64,000 bases of DNA, from positions 46,046,980-46,110,979 of the forward strand of contig CM022949.1 in the NCBI GenBank assembly GCA_012931725.1, in the 5' to 3' direction. Each line of letters starts with the position of its first letter. Position 1 is the stretch's first letter. Position numbers and translations under genes: made by a program. This DNA comes from Litsea cubeba. Its lineage: Eukaryota > Streptophyta > Magnoliopsida > Laurales > Lauraceae. Shown here piece by piece: positions 36,301 through 46,750 of this stretch. The notes beneath the pieces are model-generated. The model did no database searches and was not told the DNA's origin. It saw only the letters and a program-made list of their open reading frames with translations.

Positions 36301-36668
36301 TTTTGGTTATGGCCATTGTTGGCTTATACTCTTTTGGGAAGAATTTGTAATCAATGATTAACTTTACTTTTGTACTAACTTTAAACTAACTTTGGGGCCT
36401 ACAATGAAATGTTTCTCTTTTTGATGCTAGTCTCGTGCGTTCTCACCTTATACCCATTTTGAGTGACTTTTATGTTTGCTACAATGCTTCCGCGTAAGTC
36501 ATTTGTATGAAAGTGATTCTTATTTATCACTGTTGGATCGGATTTCGGGAATCCTTACCGCAGAAACCTGTGGGAAACTAGCGTGTGCAGGCGGAATTTT
36601 CTGGCCCGTCGCGCCGCGTCCCCGGATTAAGGCCTCGTTTAGCGGGACCTCGGTCCGGGGGCGTGACA
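33395..36668 (+). repeat. 3' LTR of Tekay element
   Basis: It matches the 5' LTR end to end and closes with GGGGGCGTGACA. It carries five CGCTCGAGCG palindromes (34778, 34800, 34830, 34861, 34881) against three in the 5' LTR. It is followed by the target duplication CCAGG (36669-36673). Confidence 0.95.
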
Positions 36669-36673
36669 CCAGG
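36669..36673 (+). repeat. Target-site duplication CCAGG, right copy
   Basis: CCAGG directly after the 3' LTR equals 25282-25286. Confidence 0.95.
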
Positions 36674-37402
36674 AGAACCTTTGGCTGGGTCACTAGTGAC
36701 ATCCCAATACACATGTTCTCTATTAAGGGAGAATTGAGCAAAGGTAGTGGCCAAGTAGAATGTAAGTATTGATTTGTGATTCGATAAAGCATGATTTATT
36801 CTTAATGCACAATGTGACTAGTCTCTAATTATTTGACATCTTTTAATCTTCTGTCAGTAATAAATCAAATTGAAATAACATGTGTTAATCCTAATTGCTT
36901 TGAAATAACACGTGTTAATTTTAATTGCTCATACATTGTTGAATCGTTGTATTCATGGTGCTACACTTGGTGTCACAGGGATCCAGGTTAATGAGGAGGA
37001 TAATTGATAGTTCTCCAGATTAGAGAGTGGTAAGGACAATGGTCGGCTTTGACCGCCGGACTACGCATAAGAGTGGTAATTATGGCTTGAGACTAGATAG
37101 TCTGCCTTTCACTTAGCTTAAGTACGCATTTGATGGTTTAAATTATTAGCTTTGTAAAGACTAATTATTATGTAACAGATTGGTTAATGGACTACTCGTG
37201 GCTTTGATATTGATATTGTACATTCTTCCACAATTAAATGTTCATTGAGAGGTGTCGGTGAGAAATCCTCACATGTGTAAAGTGGAGTTTTTTCATTCGT
37301 GAATTCGGATTTGGTCCGGAACAAGTGTGAGTTCACGGGAGTACGCACGTCATACCTCAGGAACCCCCCTAATCGGGGAATTCTCGGGTCCGGGATGTGA
37401 CA
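36674..37402 (+). repeat. Truncated chromovirus LTR, part 2 (left arm)
   Basis: The interrupted LTR continues after the Tekay element and ends with CCGGGATGTGACA at 37402. It matches the inverse of about 56733-57485 in the solo LTR. The next bases, GAAAC, correspond to the AAAAC target duplication of the right arm with one change. Confidence 0.85.
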
Positions 37403-38467
37403 GAAACTCCCCACATAAACCATCTTTCACACTCTCCTACCTCATCAACTCATGTGGGTTGACTCCAGAATATCCCATTTATGCTTTAGGCGATGCAGAT
37501 GGATGATTACAAGCCATGTGAAGAATTGAATATAGTCAAACAACACCATTTTGAAAGCATATGGGCTACCTGATTTAGCCTTGCTTAGGCTGGCCGTTCT
37601 AGCGTAGAAGATATGGATACATTGATCTAGCCTTTTTTATGTTGTTTTCATCACTATACATGGACTTGATGCATTTAATTTTAATGGGTTATACTCTGAT
37701 TAATGATATATATTGTAGTTTTACTTTATGTTTTTCCTTTCCTTTTGTAGTAGCTAGATTTTAGTTATCAATGTTAGCATACGTTATTGCTATTTTATCG
37801 ATTGGGCTGATGGGTTTTTACTTTCAATAATGTTTGGTTGCAGTTGAATTGGTTCTTACTTGAATAATTCATGAAACCAAAGGTAATTTTCTGCTTTTTG
37901 ACTATACAATTTCACCTGCAATAATATTTTCTAGTGCTTGTTACAAGGTTGTGCTCAGTGAACTTTGTGTTTATGCAGGTACTAAATCTCATTGATATGG
38001 TTATTGAGATTATTCAGAAGAATTTAAAAAAAATGAAAACATAAATTTGAATCATGAAGGGGATGGATGCTTAAAGTTAAAAACTATGATTGATTCTTCA
38101 ACCACACAAATGATAATCTTATTATTTTACAGTTGCATGCTACATATTGTTCATAGTGAAAATAGAGATTGAACCTTTTTGTTTGATACATGACACATCA
38201 CCTTGTGGCTGTATTGAAGCATGACTTGCTCTCATTTGATATGAACCAAAACTCATTGCCTGTAATGTTTTTTACTTTTACTTTTTAAATACTCATTTTC
38301 CTTCTTTGACTTGCTCATTTGATATGACCTTTTTGTCGAATTCTATAGGTATTGTTTTTATGAGCATGCTTTTTTTTTTCATAGTGTGCTCAGAATACTT
38401 GGCTTCAATAACTGTGAATTCGTTTTCATTGTTGTCCTATTACCATCATGGTTTAATTAATTTGTGG

Positions 38468-39078
38468 GAAAAAGCTTGTTTGTAGACTTCTTCTTGACAA
38501 AAGTGCCAATGATGACTATGAGAGGAGTATTTTGACCAAGTTAAAGCAGCAATGTGGCGGACAGGTCACCTCAAAGATGGAGGGAATGGTTTGTTGATAT
38601 GAATCATCTTTCATGAATTTTGTTTCTTCCATTTACAAATTTAAACGGTTATGATTTGTGCTTATGTTTGTTGTTTATATAGCTTATTATAGGTGACAGA
38701 TTTGACAATAGCTAGGGAAAATCAAACAAACTTTGAGGAGTATCTTAACAATAACCCTCATGCAAACTCTGGGATGGACTGATCGTCACTGTCCTATCCA
38801 CTGGATTCTGGTCAAGTTATAAATCATTTGATCACAACCTTCCTGCAGAGATGGTAAGGGAGTAGGTTTTTGGTCACTATGTGTCTAGAGTATAAATGAA
38901 TACGTTGTAAATTAACTATGGGTGTTTGCATCTCAGGTTAAATGTGTTGAAGTTCTCAAGGAGTTCTATCAAACAAAAACCAAGCATAGAAAACTTACAT
39001 GGATCTATCCACTAGGTACTTGTAACATCAATGGGAAGTTTGACGAAAATAATGGAGCTCATAGTGATGATATATCAG
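38468..39078 (+). pseudogene. CUL1: CUL1-like cullin fragment, three unspliced exons (left copy)
   Basis: Cullin 1 is the scaffold of SCF ubiquitin ligases. Exon A (38468-38588) reads DKSANDDYERSILTKLKQQC and GGQVTSKMEGM. Exon B (38693-38853) reads VTDLTIARENQTNFEEYLNN, then after a frameshift at about 38778 STGFWSSYKSFDHNLPAEM. Exon C (38937-39078) reads VKCVEVLKEFYQTKTKHRKL and TWIYPLGTCNINGKF, after which similarity to cullin ends. Introns have GT/AG borders except before exon A, where the right arm has CAG and this copy TGG. The fragment covers only a middle-to-late part of the protein and cannot be functional. Retained introns show it was copied as genomic DNA, not from mRNA. Confidence 0.85.
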
Positions 39079-39934
39079 GTGACTCCTTCAAACCCATCTC
39101 CTACATGCCAATTTCAGAAATGTGTTGACTTGGAACTTCAAACTTAGTTGAGTAGACTTTTCATGTAACTCGAGTCTAACTGGGGTGGCAAGTGGTCTGG
39201 GCCAGCCCAAGCGTGGCCCCAGTAAAGCCTGCTTTGAGTTGGATTGGAACATGATTAGAACTGTAGAAGGAATATGATTTTACAGTGAAAGTCACTTTTT
39301 TCTAAGCATACTTCTAATTTGATTTGTTGGACATGTGAACTGGATCAAGAATCATATTAATGCCAATTGGTAGGTGTAAGATAATGGATGGGTGTTGCTA
39401 ATGATGAATGATGATAAACCAAAAATGTCTTGTCTCTCTTCCTCCTTTTGTAATACATAATATCATGATGAATGAATGAATGTTGGTGTGAATGTGATGA
39501 CAATGATATTGGTGATAGTATGGTGTAGTTGAATGTAACAGTGGAGGTATTGACAAGTTGTTTGAGCTTAGCATCGGAGCCAGGAGAGCATATTTCTTGG
39601 CCAGATCCACTGTGATGTTGGTCAGCGGCATGTGAGTCCATCTAATGTGGATAACTCTAACTGCAACAACTCAGATGCTTAGGGTTCTAGAGTTATAATC
39701 ATTTGCTTGAATTAATGGGGATGCAAGTCCACAATGGTGGGCCCTGTCCTATTGTTTAGTTGTACCTTAGGCAAGTCATGATGTGCTATCTGTTTAAGTA
39801 TCTAGATATGCAATACTCAGATTATGAGCAAGATTTGTTAAGCATTGATCATGTACCGGAAAAATAGTGATATACATGAAATTTATTTAATGCAATTTTT
39901 TTAAAAAATTATTAAGCAGTATATTTAAAAAGAA

Positions 39935-40183
39935 CACTTTTTTTAGCAGCGGCCATTCTCGCTTTTACCGACGGCCGCTGGCCCTTCGTCACCCCTGTAA
40001 CCCAGCAGTTGTGGCTACTGCAAAAATACTCAATAGCAACGGTCGGCCAAAACCTTTACCGACTCTACCTATGCGGACAACAAGCAGTTGCCACCATGAC
40101 CGATGCTAAAGGTTATACCAGCGGCTAGTTGTTGCTTTACCGGTGGTCCCCGGCCCCCGTTATAAGTAGTTTTTCTTGTTATT
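39935..40183. mobile_element. CG-rich block resembling a CACTA-type subterminal region (left copy)
   Basis: The block is rich in GCGGCC, ACCGGTGG, TTACCG and GGTCGGCC motifs in an AT-rich context. It ends with GTAGTTTTTCTTGTTATT, close to the usual CACTA end TTTTTCTTGTAGTG but degenerate. It may be a small nonautonomous element or one end of a larger element that carries the cullin fragment. The inverse copy is at 53944-54194. Confidence 0.4.
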
Positions 40184-40508
40184 CTATAAAGATTAGAGCT
40201 TCAAATCAAGAATATTCCAAAAGAATCCAGGTACAATTTGAATTAAGGAAAGTGTCATCCAAGTGATATTTGTGATGAGTCGGCAGGAAGGAGAAAGAAA
40301 CCAAGAAGGATTAGAAGATCAAGTCAAAGAAAGAAAGGAGATAGAAATCTCACACTCAAGAAGAGCCAAGGATGTGGATGCCCAACCTTAGGGCCCACTG
40401 CCCTTGGACGTCCACCTCATCCCCTCTTTATCCCCACCTCAGCTCATTCCACACCTCATCCCCTCTTTCTCCTCCTCCACACTTTCTCCTTCTCTATGCA
40501 GTTTTTCT

Positions 40509-42280
40509 TTATCGCTTTTGTCTCTGTTTTTGTTTTTTTGTTTGATTTTTCCATATTAGGAGATTAAAATCCAACCACTGCTTTCAGGTTTTGATTAATC
40601 AAAGTGGGCCATACATATTTGTAAACTTGGGCCTGTGCAACAGTTCCAACACTAAGATTTTTTTAGCACTTGACAACAAAGTATCCATTCAACTTAGGAC
40701 TACATTAGAAGTTTTAGGGTTGCATCTTTCACTCAAATTGCATTAGTTTAGGGTTTTGAGATTTAGATTAGGTTGATTTTTCAATTTAGGGATTTTACTG
40801 ACAATTGTTAGCTATTTTTAGTAGTTTGTTTAGATCTAGCTTTTTAGTTGTATTCTCTTAGGTAAAATTCCAGGTTTGGAAGGACTCTAGAATGAAGGAA
40901 ATTGAGGGAATTTCTTTTAAGAAAGCAAGTTGCTCTCGGAATTGCCAAAAAAAAAAATATTGATTTCAGAATTGCAAAAAAAAAAAAAAAAAACACTGGT
41001 TAAAGATTAGCGTGGATAGTGTAAGAGTTTCTACACTTTATCCACAAATCTTTTACTTGCAAGTGGTGCTTGGTTGACTTAAATTTTCACAAAGTGTAAT
41101 TGCTTGATTTACACCCCAAGTAAATTGGACCCACACACTTAGTTAAGGGCAATTTACCCCAACAAGATAAGGATTGGATTTCATCACCAGGTGCTTGCCC
41201 AATTAGGTTTAATTACATCTTGCATAGGTACCAAGCTTTAATTAAAATCAAGTAGGAACGAGACCCTAGGAATTCAAGCTCATTAAGACGAAGACCACCA
41301 AAAGTTGCACCGGCTGCGCTCTTTGATCAAGTTGATGTCTTGGTGAATCCTGTCCCAACAAGAAAGGGTGGTAGTCTCTTTTCTAGGAATTTGGTTCTTA
41401 AGTGGGACCCTTGCCAAGTGCATTGTGACCCCACCTCTCATCCTGGGGAATTATCTGGTCGATTTGGTTTCATAAGATCAGATTGGAGGCCTAGGTGCAC
41501 TTTTCAAACCAGTTAGGAGTTGTCTAGAAGTTAGAAACCTACTAGAAATTTATGTGTGTCCTAGTCTTTGCTTGATTGCTTGCTTATCATATTAGGATAA
41601 TAGGACCTTGCATATAGATTAGGTTAAACCATTACATGCGAGCTAACCCTGAGAGAGAAAAGTTGTGGGAATGTAAAAATAGAAGGTTGATCAGAGTATA
41701 GCCCGAGTGAACCAGATTTTTTTAAATGTTTTTTTAAGAGCGTACTAATTCATGGAGGGAGAATTGAACCGACAGTTCTGATCCAAGTAATGGTGTCATC
41801 ATTGGAAAGTTCTATTTTATGAAGAAAATATGATTAGCATATTATCTGACACATATTTTGGAACTTTCCCATACCAAACTTCGATATTACGGCCAAACAT
41901 TGACATAGATATCTTAGCACAGGTCACCACATTTTTTGAACTTACAGTCACCCAACTTTAAAACATTCAAACCACTTTAAGTTATGGCATACAGGTTTAA
42001 GTTATGACATACATTATTTAACTGTAAAAGGCTTTAGCTATTAGTGGCCAAAGAGGCAAAACTCACCACTCAGGTTGTATCGATCCTGCCCATATTTTAT
42101 CTCAGCCACTAATAGTATATATGTTCCTCTTAAAAGAAGTGAGACAGAAGACTACATTAAGATTTGAAGACAACTATATCAAGCCCTGAGGCTTCAAACT
42201 AATGGTCAGCTACAAAACCAAGCAAAAGACAATAAAATCATAAAACCAAACAGTAATGCCACATCTTATTGGATTCAAAT
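40509..42280. other. No gene recognised
   Basis: This is noncoding sequence between the left arm and the MADS-box gene. A poly-A tract lies near 40978. A frame of about 85 codons near 41255-41520 has no Met and no family resemblance. Confidence 0.5.
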
Positions 42281-42376
42281 AGCAATCCATGGATCCAAAA
42301 GAAGAAATTATCTAATAGAACTTCCCTTAGCAATCCATGGCTCCAAAAGAAGAAATTATCTAATAGAACTTCCCTT
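42281..42376. repeat. 48-bp direct tandem duplication
   Basis: The unit AGCAATCCATGG... (48 bp) occurs at 42281 and 42329 with about one difference. The near-identity points to a recent duplication. Confidence 0.9.
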
Positions 42377-43172
42377 GGACGAAAAACTGAAGACTCAGGC
42401 CATGGATCCATTGCACATGCACTAAAAAAACTGCCACTCCTTTTCACTTCCAAATTTCCTTCATCTGAAATGAAACACCTAAATAAATATTACACTTAAA
42501 TCTCAATCTTTCAAATCAAAGAGACATAAGAAGCAGCAGCAGTAACTGATAGCTAGCTGATTCTCCTTCAACATTTCAGACACGTATTTTGAGAGAGTAG
42601 GATTAATCAACACAGGTTATTGGAACCTACTCATCTTCAAAATCAAGACCAACAAATTGCCAGATCATGCAACGAATGACTCTTGGGGGATCAATCAACA
42701 GAGAAGAAATTTCATAGGAAAAAAGGCCTAACAAGAAAACATAAAAAAATCAAGGGTTTTAATTCTGCTCACGATTCAATAATCCTAACACTACCACCAC
42801 TAACAATAATAACAACAAGAATCAAGAAGTAAGGAAACACAAGTCATAAGGAAACACAAGTCACAAAGCCCTAATAATTGACATGAAACATCAGATCTAT
42901 AAGCAATAAAAAAGAACACAATCACAAAAACAAACAATAACAGTACCGCTTAATAAAGCAACTCAAATGCAACCCACTTGATAATTTTTTCAAATTAGCA
43001 TTAAAATATTACATTTGTGGTTTACAGACAAGATATGCAAAATTGGATGCAATTTACATTGATAAAACAAATGACTGCTAAAGACTGTTGATCCCACTGT
43101 TTATCAAAGAAAGTTTTGAGGAACTGTAACAAATTAAAAAAAAAACTCAAAACAATAAAAAAATTACAGTAA

Positions 43173-44360
43173 TCAGCCTCTTTGCTCTACTATGGGAGTA
43201 GGCGGATCTAACTCTGCTTCCAATCCATTAAGCAACCAATCTGAATATTCAAAATCTCCCGCACAAAAAGAAGAGGAACTTGGTGTAGAAATCATTTCAC
43301 CATATGCTTGCTGATTATTTAGAGAATTCGAGTAACAAAAAGATGCTTCCGTCGAGGGCACTCCTTTAGCAACCAAATTTGTTTGAAACATACCAGATTT
43401 CTCTGAATGTAAGTTGGTAACATTTTCCACTGGACATAATTCTGTCTCATAATCAGCCACTGTATCATCTAAATATGAGTCGGTAGCATATTTCTCTAGC
43501 CATAAATCTGCCATGTGATCAGCATTGATGAAAGGAAAACCACCCGCTTGAATTGTCTCTCCAGTAAAGTTACCCTGCAAAGCAGTTGTGTGGTGATGAC
43601 TTGTGGAAGTGGAAGCTATCTCATTCCAACAACCATCAAGTTCATCATCTCTAAGAACTGGTAGAAAAGTTGGATCTTTGATAGAATGAGAACGGCTAAG
43701 GCCATCAGCTGAAAATAGATCAGTGCCACAGCCGGGTGACACATGGTAAGAAGAATCTACCAGAATTTTGTCGCCTGTACTAGATGTTATCAATGAGTTT
43801 ATATCATTCTCATTTTTGTGTTGGACTTCAGCTAGAGGAGGAGCATTGTTACAATAATAACTTTTATTGTACTCTCCGAAACCCGAATATGTAAAGGAAG
43901 CATCCTTATCAATTGAATGATCATCCTCGCGATTGGTCTTCTGGGAGATACCCGCCATGGTCTGCACTGGCGTGTCTTTCAACATTGTAAGGGCTGAAGC
44001 ATACTCCATCAACTCATTGCCTATCGACCCTTCGCTATTAATAAGCTTGATATTTGATTTCTCTCGATGTACCACAGTATGAATTTTCTCTTGCTCAGTA
44101 AATTGTAGGCGATGATTCTGATCATATTTATCAATGATATCATCTACCGAACTACTTCCAAAGGAGAACGGCTTTCCACCAACCGTGAACCCAATTACAG
44201 CCACTTCCACTCCAAAATCCAGTGCCAATTTTTCGGGCTTCTTAAACAGACCCTCTTTTCTCTTCGAAAGTGTGACAAATCTCTTTTGCTTGTCCTCAAT
44301 TTTTTTCATTTCTATCTTCCTCTTACCTATATTATTAAAGTGAAATATAACCTGAAACAT
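43173..44360 (-). CDS. Type I (M-alpha-like) MADS-box transcription factor with long C-terminus
   Basis: This single 395-codon frame without internal stops encodes a MADS domain at residues 11-70: GKRKIEMKKIEDKQKRFVTL, SKRKEGLFKKPEKLALDFGV, EVAVIGFTVGGKPFSFGSSS. It resembles AGL61/AGL62-type M-alpha proteins, which bind CArG-like DNA and act mostly in gametophyte and endosperm; function here is inferred only. Unusual points are Pro in KKPEKL where Ala is usual, Asp-Phe where Leu-Cys is usual, and an acidic, Ser-rich C-terminus of about 300 residues ending DWLLNGLEAELDPPTPI. The Met at 44360 is the first in frame, but TTTCAG/GTT right after it could be a splice acceptor, so the first residues are uncertain. 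Only about 178 bases separate the start from a retrotransposon LTR. Confidence 0.75.
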   Translation of the reverse strand: MFQVIFHFNNIGKRKIEMKKIEDKQKRFVTLSKRKEGLFKKPEKLALDFGVEVAVIGFTVGGKPFSFGSSSVDDIIDKYDQNHRLQFTEQEKIHTVVHREKSNIKLINSEGSIGNELMEYASALTMLKDTPVQTMAGISQKTNREDDHSIDKDASFTYSGFGEYNKSYYCNNAPPLAEVQHKNENDINSLITSSTGDKILVDSSYHVSPGCGTDLFSADGLSRSHSIKDPTFLPVLRDDELDGCWNEIASTSTSHHHTTALQGNFTGETIQAGGFPFINADHMADLWLEKYATDSYLDDTVADYETELCPVENVTNLHSEKSGMFQTNLVAKGVPSTEASFCYSNSLNNQQAYGEMISTPSSSSFCAGDFEYSDWLLNGLEAELDPPTPIVEQRG

Positions 44361-44537
44361 GAAGAAGACAATTTAAAGAATTAAAAAATAGATCAAACAA
44401 TAATTTGGATGGTATAAAAATAATAACAACTCGCATCAATCTCATCAAAACAGAATTTGTGCAAGTCTGAAGATGAACATGTTAAAAAATCATATAGATT
44501 ACAAACTAAGCCCTCCTCTTTTTTGGGCCTTCCTATT

Positions 44538-46736
44538 TCTAACAGATATACACAATAACAGAACTAGTTAGCACATCCACATTAGCTAAATTCTCTCAAT
44601 TTAATCATGTAAACATGAAAGTAAAGGGAGATCAGAATATCAGAACAAGACGGGGCGGTACTACTAGGAGACAGAGGTACCCAGAATTCTCCATCGTAGA
44701 CCTAGGGTGCCGGTAAAACCTCAGAATAATTTCCCATCTGCAGAGGGCCAGAAATATATATACTAAACCCACACTCAGCGGGTCCGACTTAGATAGGGTC
44801 GAAGCCAAGTGGTGCTGACTCATAGAATGCAATATACAGTTAACAAAGCAGATATAAAATAGATACAGGACAGATCATATAATATTACAAAATCAGAACT
44901 TATTACAGATATAACTGAACAGAAGCGGAAAACAGACATAATATAAACAGGTGTATAAGAAAATATACATAACCAAGCAGAGGTATGATCAAGTCATACG
45001 AGAATACTGGAAAACGGAATGCAATGCATGTACAGAGAAATTTATATTCGGAATCAAGATAGAAATCAAGCCAAGCCTACGGTCTTGGAACCCTCGTGGT
45101 CTTCACCATCCAACTCGGTGTAGTACTAAGAATTCCGGCATTATTGGGCTACAAAGGAACCCTTGGCGTTACTTAATTTGGATGCCGAATCCCTTAGTAT
45201 AACACATTTGGTTCGGATTACAATACGAAGATTCACGATGTTCTTTGTGGGTGCATGGTAGCTCACACCTCACCCACATGAATTACAATTCCATTGGGCA
45301 TAATTTAGGATTCAAGGGATCCAACCTTAAAGTCCAACTATCAGGCCAAAATAATCTAAACATACTACGGTTCAACACTTGGCTCGCGGTACCCTCCGAT
45401 TGCCAAGATTTATTTAAAATCCAATATCCTCTTAAGTCCCAAACCTCAAATCAATAATATGCAAGGACCATTGGATTCTACGCTTCAAGAGCTTTCCAAC
45501 GATATAAAGAACGTCAAAATCGGACATACGAGTCAAAAGTTATGGCCATTTGAAGTTTGGCTCGCCGGGCCCAGTGGGCCCTCTCGCTATAGCGAGCTGC
45601 GAGAATGCTCTCTGCCAGGGGCTCTTTTGCTCGCTAGAGCGAGGATGGTTACTGCCAAGGTCCGGGGAGGCTGTGACAGGGCTGTTTTATCCCTCTTGGC
45701 TTCCCCTACAGCCATTGTAGTCCATTCCAATGATTAAAAACTAGCAAGATGAGACACCAATGCTCTCTAAACATAAACATCCATTGTCTTGACCAAAAAT
45801 ACATCAAACCATACCCATTTACAAATCTAAAACCAATTTTTAAGCAAGAACAAAAATGAGCTGGAACTGGGTAATCTAGAATGAGATCCATTGCAAGAAT
45901 CATAAATAGAGAATAACATGCACATTATTATAAATGTTTACTTGCCTTAAGGTGCTTGAAGCTAAAAATCACAAATCCAAACTATACTCAATCTCTATTT
46001 CCAAGGTAAACTCTCCAAAAGAAAAACCCCCAAATGTAATGGAGAAGATGAAGTCCTACAATGGTGAAAAATGAAAATGAGGAACAAGAAGATGCATGCA
46101 CGAATTGTAACATCATCTCACTGATTTGAAACAAAAGCAATGGAAAGGAAGATGGAAACTTACCAATGGAGAAGATTAAAAGGGAAGAAGCTTGAGAGAG
46201 ATTATAGATCTTGTAGAGGAAGATGAAGAAGATGAAGGTAGAGTCACCAGATCTCACATGCAAGGTCACCAACCATTCAATCTTGAGAAAATTTGGTGAA
46301 GAAGTGAAGGAGAAGAAAGAAGTTTCAGTTGCTGGAAATGAAGGAAGAAGAGAATCGTTGGAGATGAGACTTTAAATGGAACTTTTCTGGGCTTTGCATG
46401 CAAACCCAGATTTAGGATTAAAATGTCACAAAATGGCTTCCTGCTGGTATTTGGGCCAAGGGGGATCCGAATTTGGGTCAGTTTGGGTCTAAATGACTCG
46501 GGTCAAAACATGAAAATCAAAGCCCAAACTATGCTTTATGCAATGCACCTAAAATCCAAAAATTTCTAAGTACACACAAAAACCCAAAACACTCCAAAAG
46601 TCATAATCTACCTAGTAAATTGTCAAACCCCACTAATTCTACCTAATCAAGTCCAATCACAATCAAAACATCCATTAAGCAATTAATCTAAATTAATTAA
46701 CTCTAAAACGAGATTAAGGCGGGTCGGGGTGTTACA
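44538..46736 (-). repeat. 3' LTR of second Tekay element, truncated
   Basis: It is the direct repeat of 51251-53433. Similarity begins abruptly near AACAGATATACACAATAACAG (44538), while the 5' LTR goes on for 600 bases more. The inner end is GGTCGGGGTGTTACA. It contains one CTCGCTATAGCGAG (45583) and one CTCGCTAGAGCGAG (45630). It lies upstream of the MADS-box gene on the same strand. Confidence 0.93.
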
Positions 46737-46750
46737 TCCTCCCCTCCTTA
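46737..46750 (-). other. Polypurine tract of second Tekay element
   Basis: The minus strand reads AAGGAGGGGAGGA directly before TGTAACACC of the 3' LTR. Confidence 0.9.

Larger units (their letters stand above)
25287..36668 (+). mobile_element. Complete Tekay-type chromovirus (Ty3/Gypsy), 11.4 kb
   Basis: Two LTRs of about 3.25 kb flank gag and pol ending in a chromodomain. All boundary features are present: a 5-bp target duplication CCAGG on both sides, a primer site matching initiator tRNA-Met, a polypurine tract, and LTR ends TGTCAGACC and GTGACA. The very long LTRs and the chromodomain place it in the Tekay (Del) branch. Gag and pol are broken by frameshifts and stops, so it is not autonomous now. 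The LTRs differ at scattered bases and by a few short indels, so insertion is old but not ancient. Confidence 0.95.
37403..40508 (+). repeat. Left arm of inverted duplication (non-LTR part)
   Basis: This segment is the inverse of 53595-56727, by eye about 95% identical with small indels throughout. It contains three exons of a cullin with their introns (38468-39078). It also has an unrecognised conserved block (39357-39665; minus-strand frame with MPLTNITVDLAKKYALLA) and a CG-rich block like a CACTA end (39935-40183), then shared flanking sequence to about 40508. Homology stops at CTCTATGCAGTTTTTCT. No gene other than the cullin fragment is recognised. Confidence 0.85.

Noticed and set aside
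39357..39641. 94-codon His- and Ser-rich frame as a gene
   Set aside because: The right-arm copy has frame changes; composition follows CAT/CAC repeats. The underlying DNA block is reported instead.
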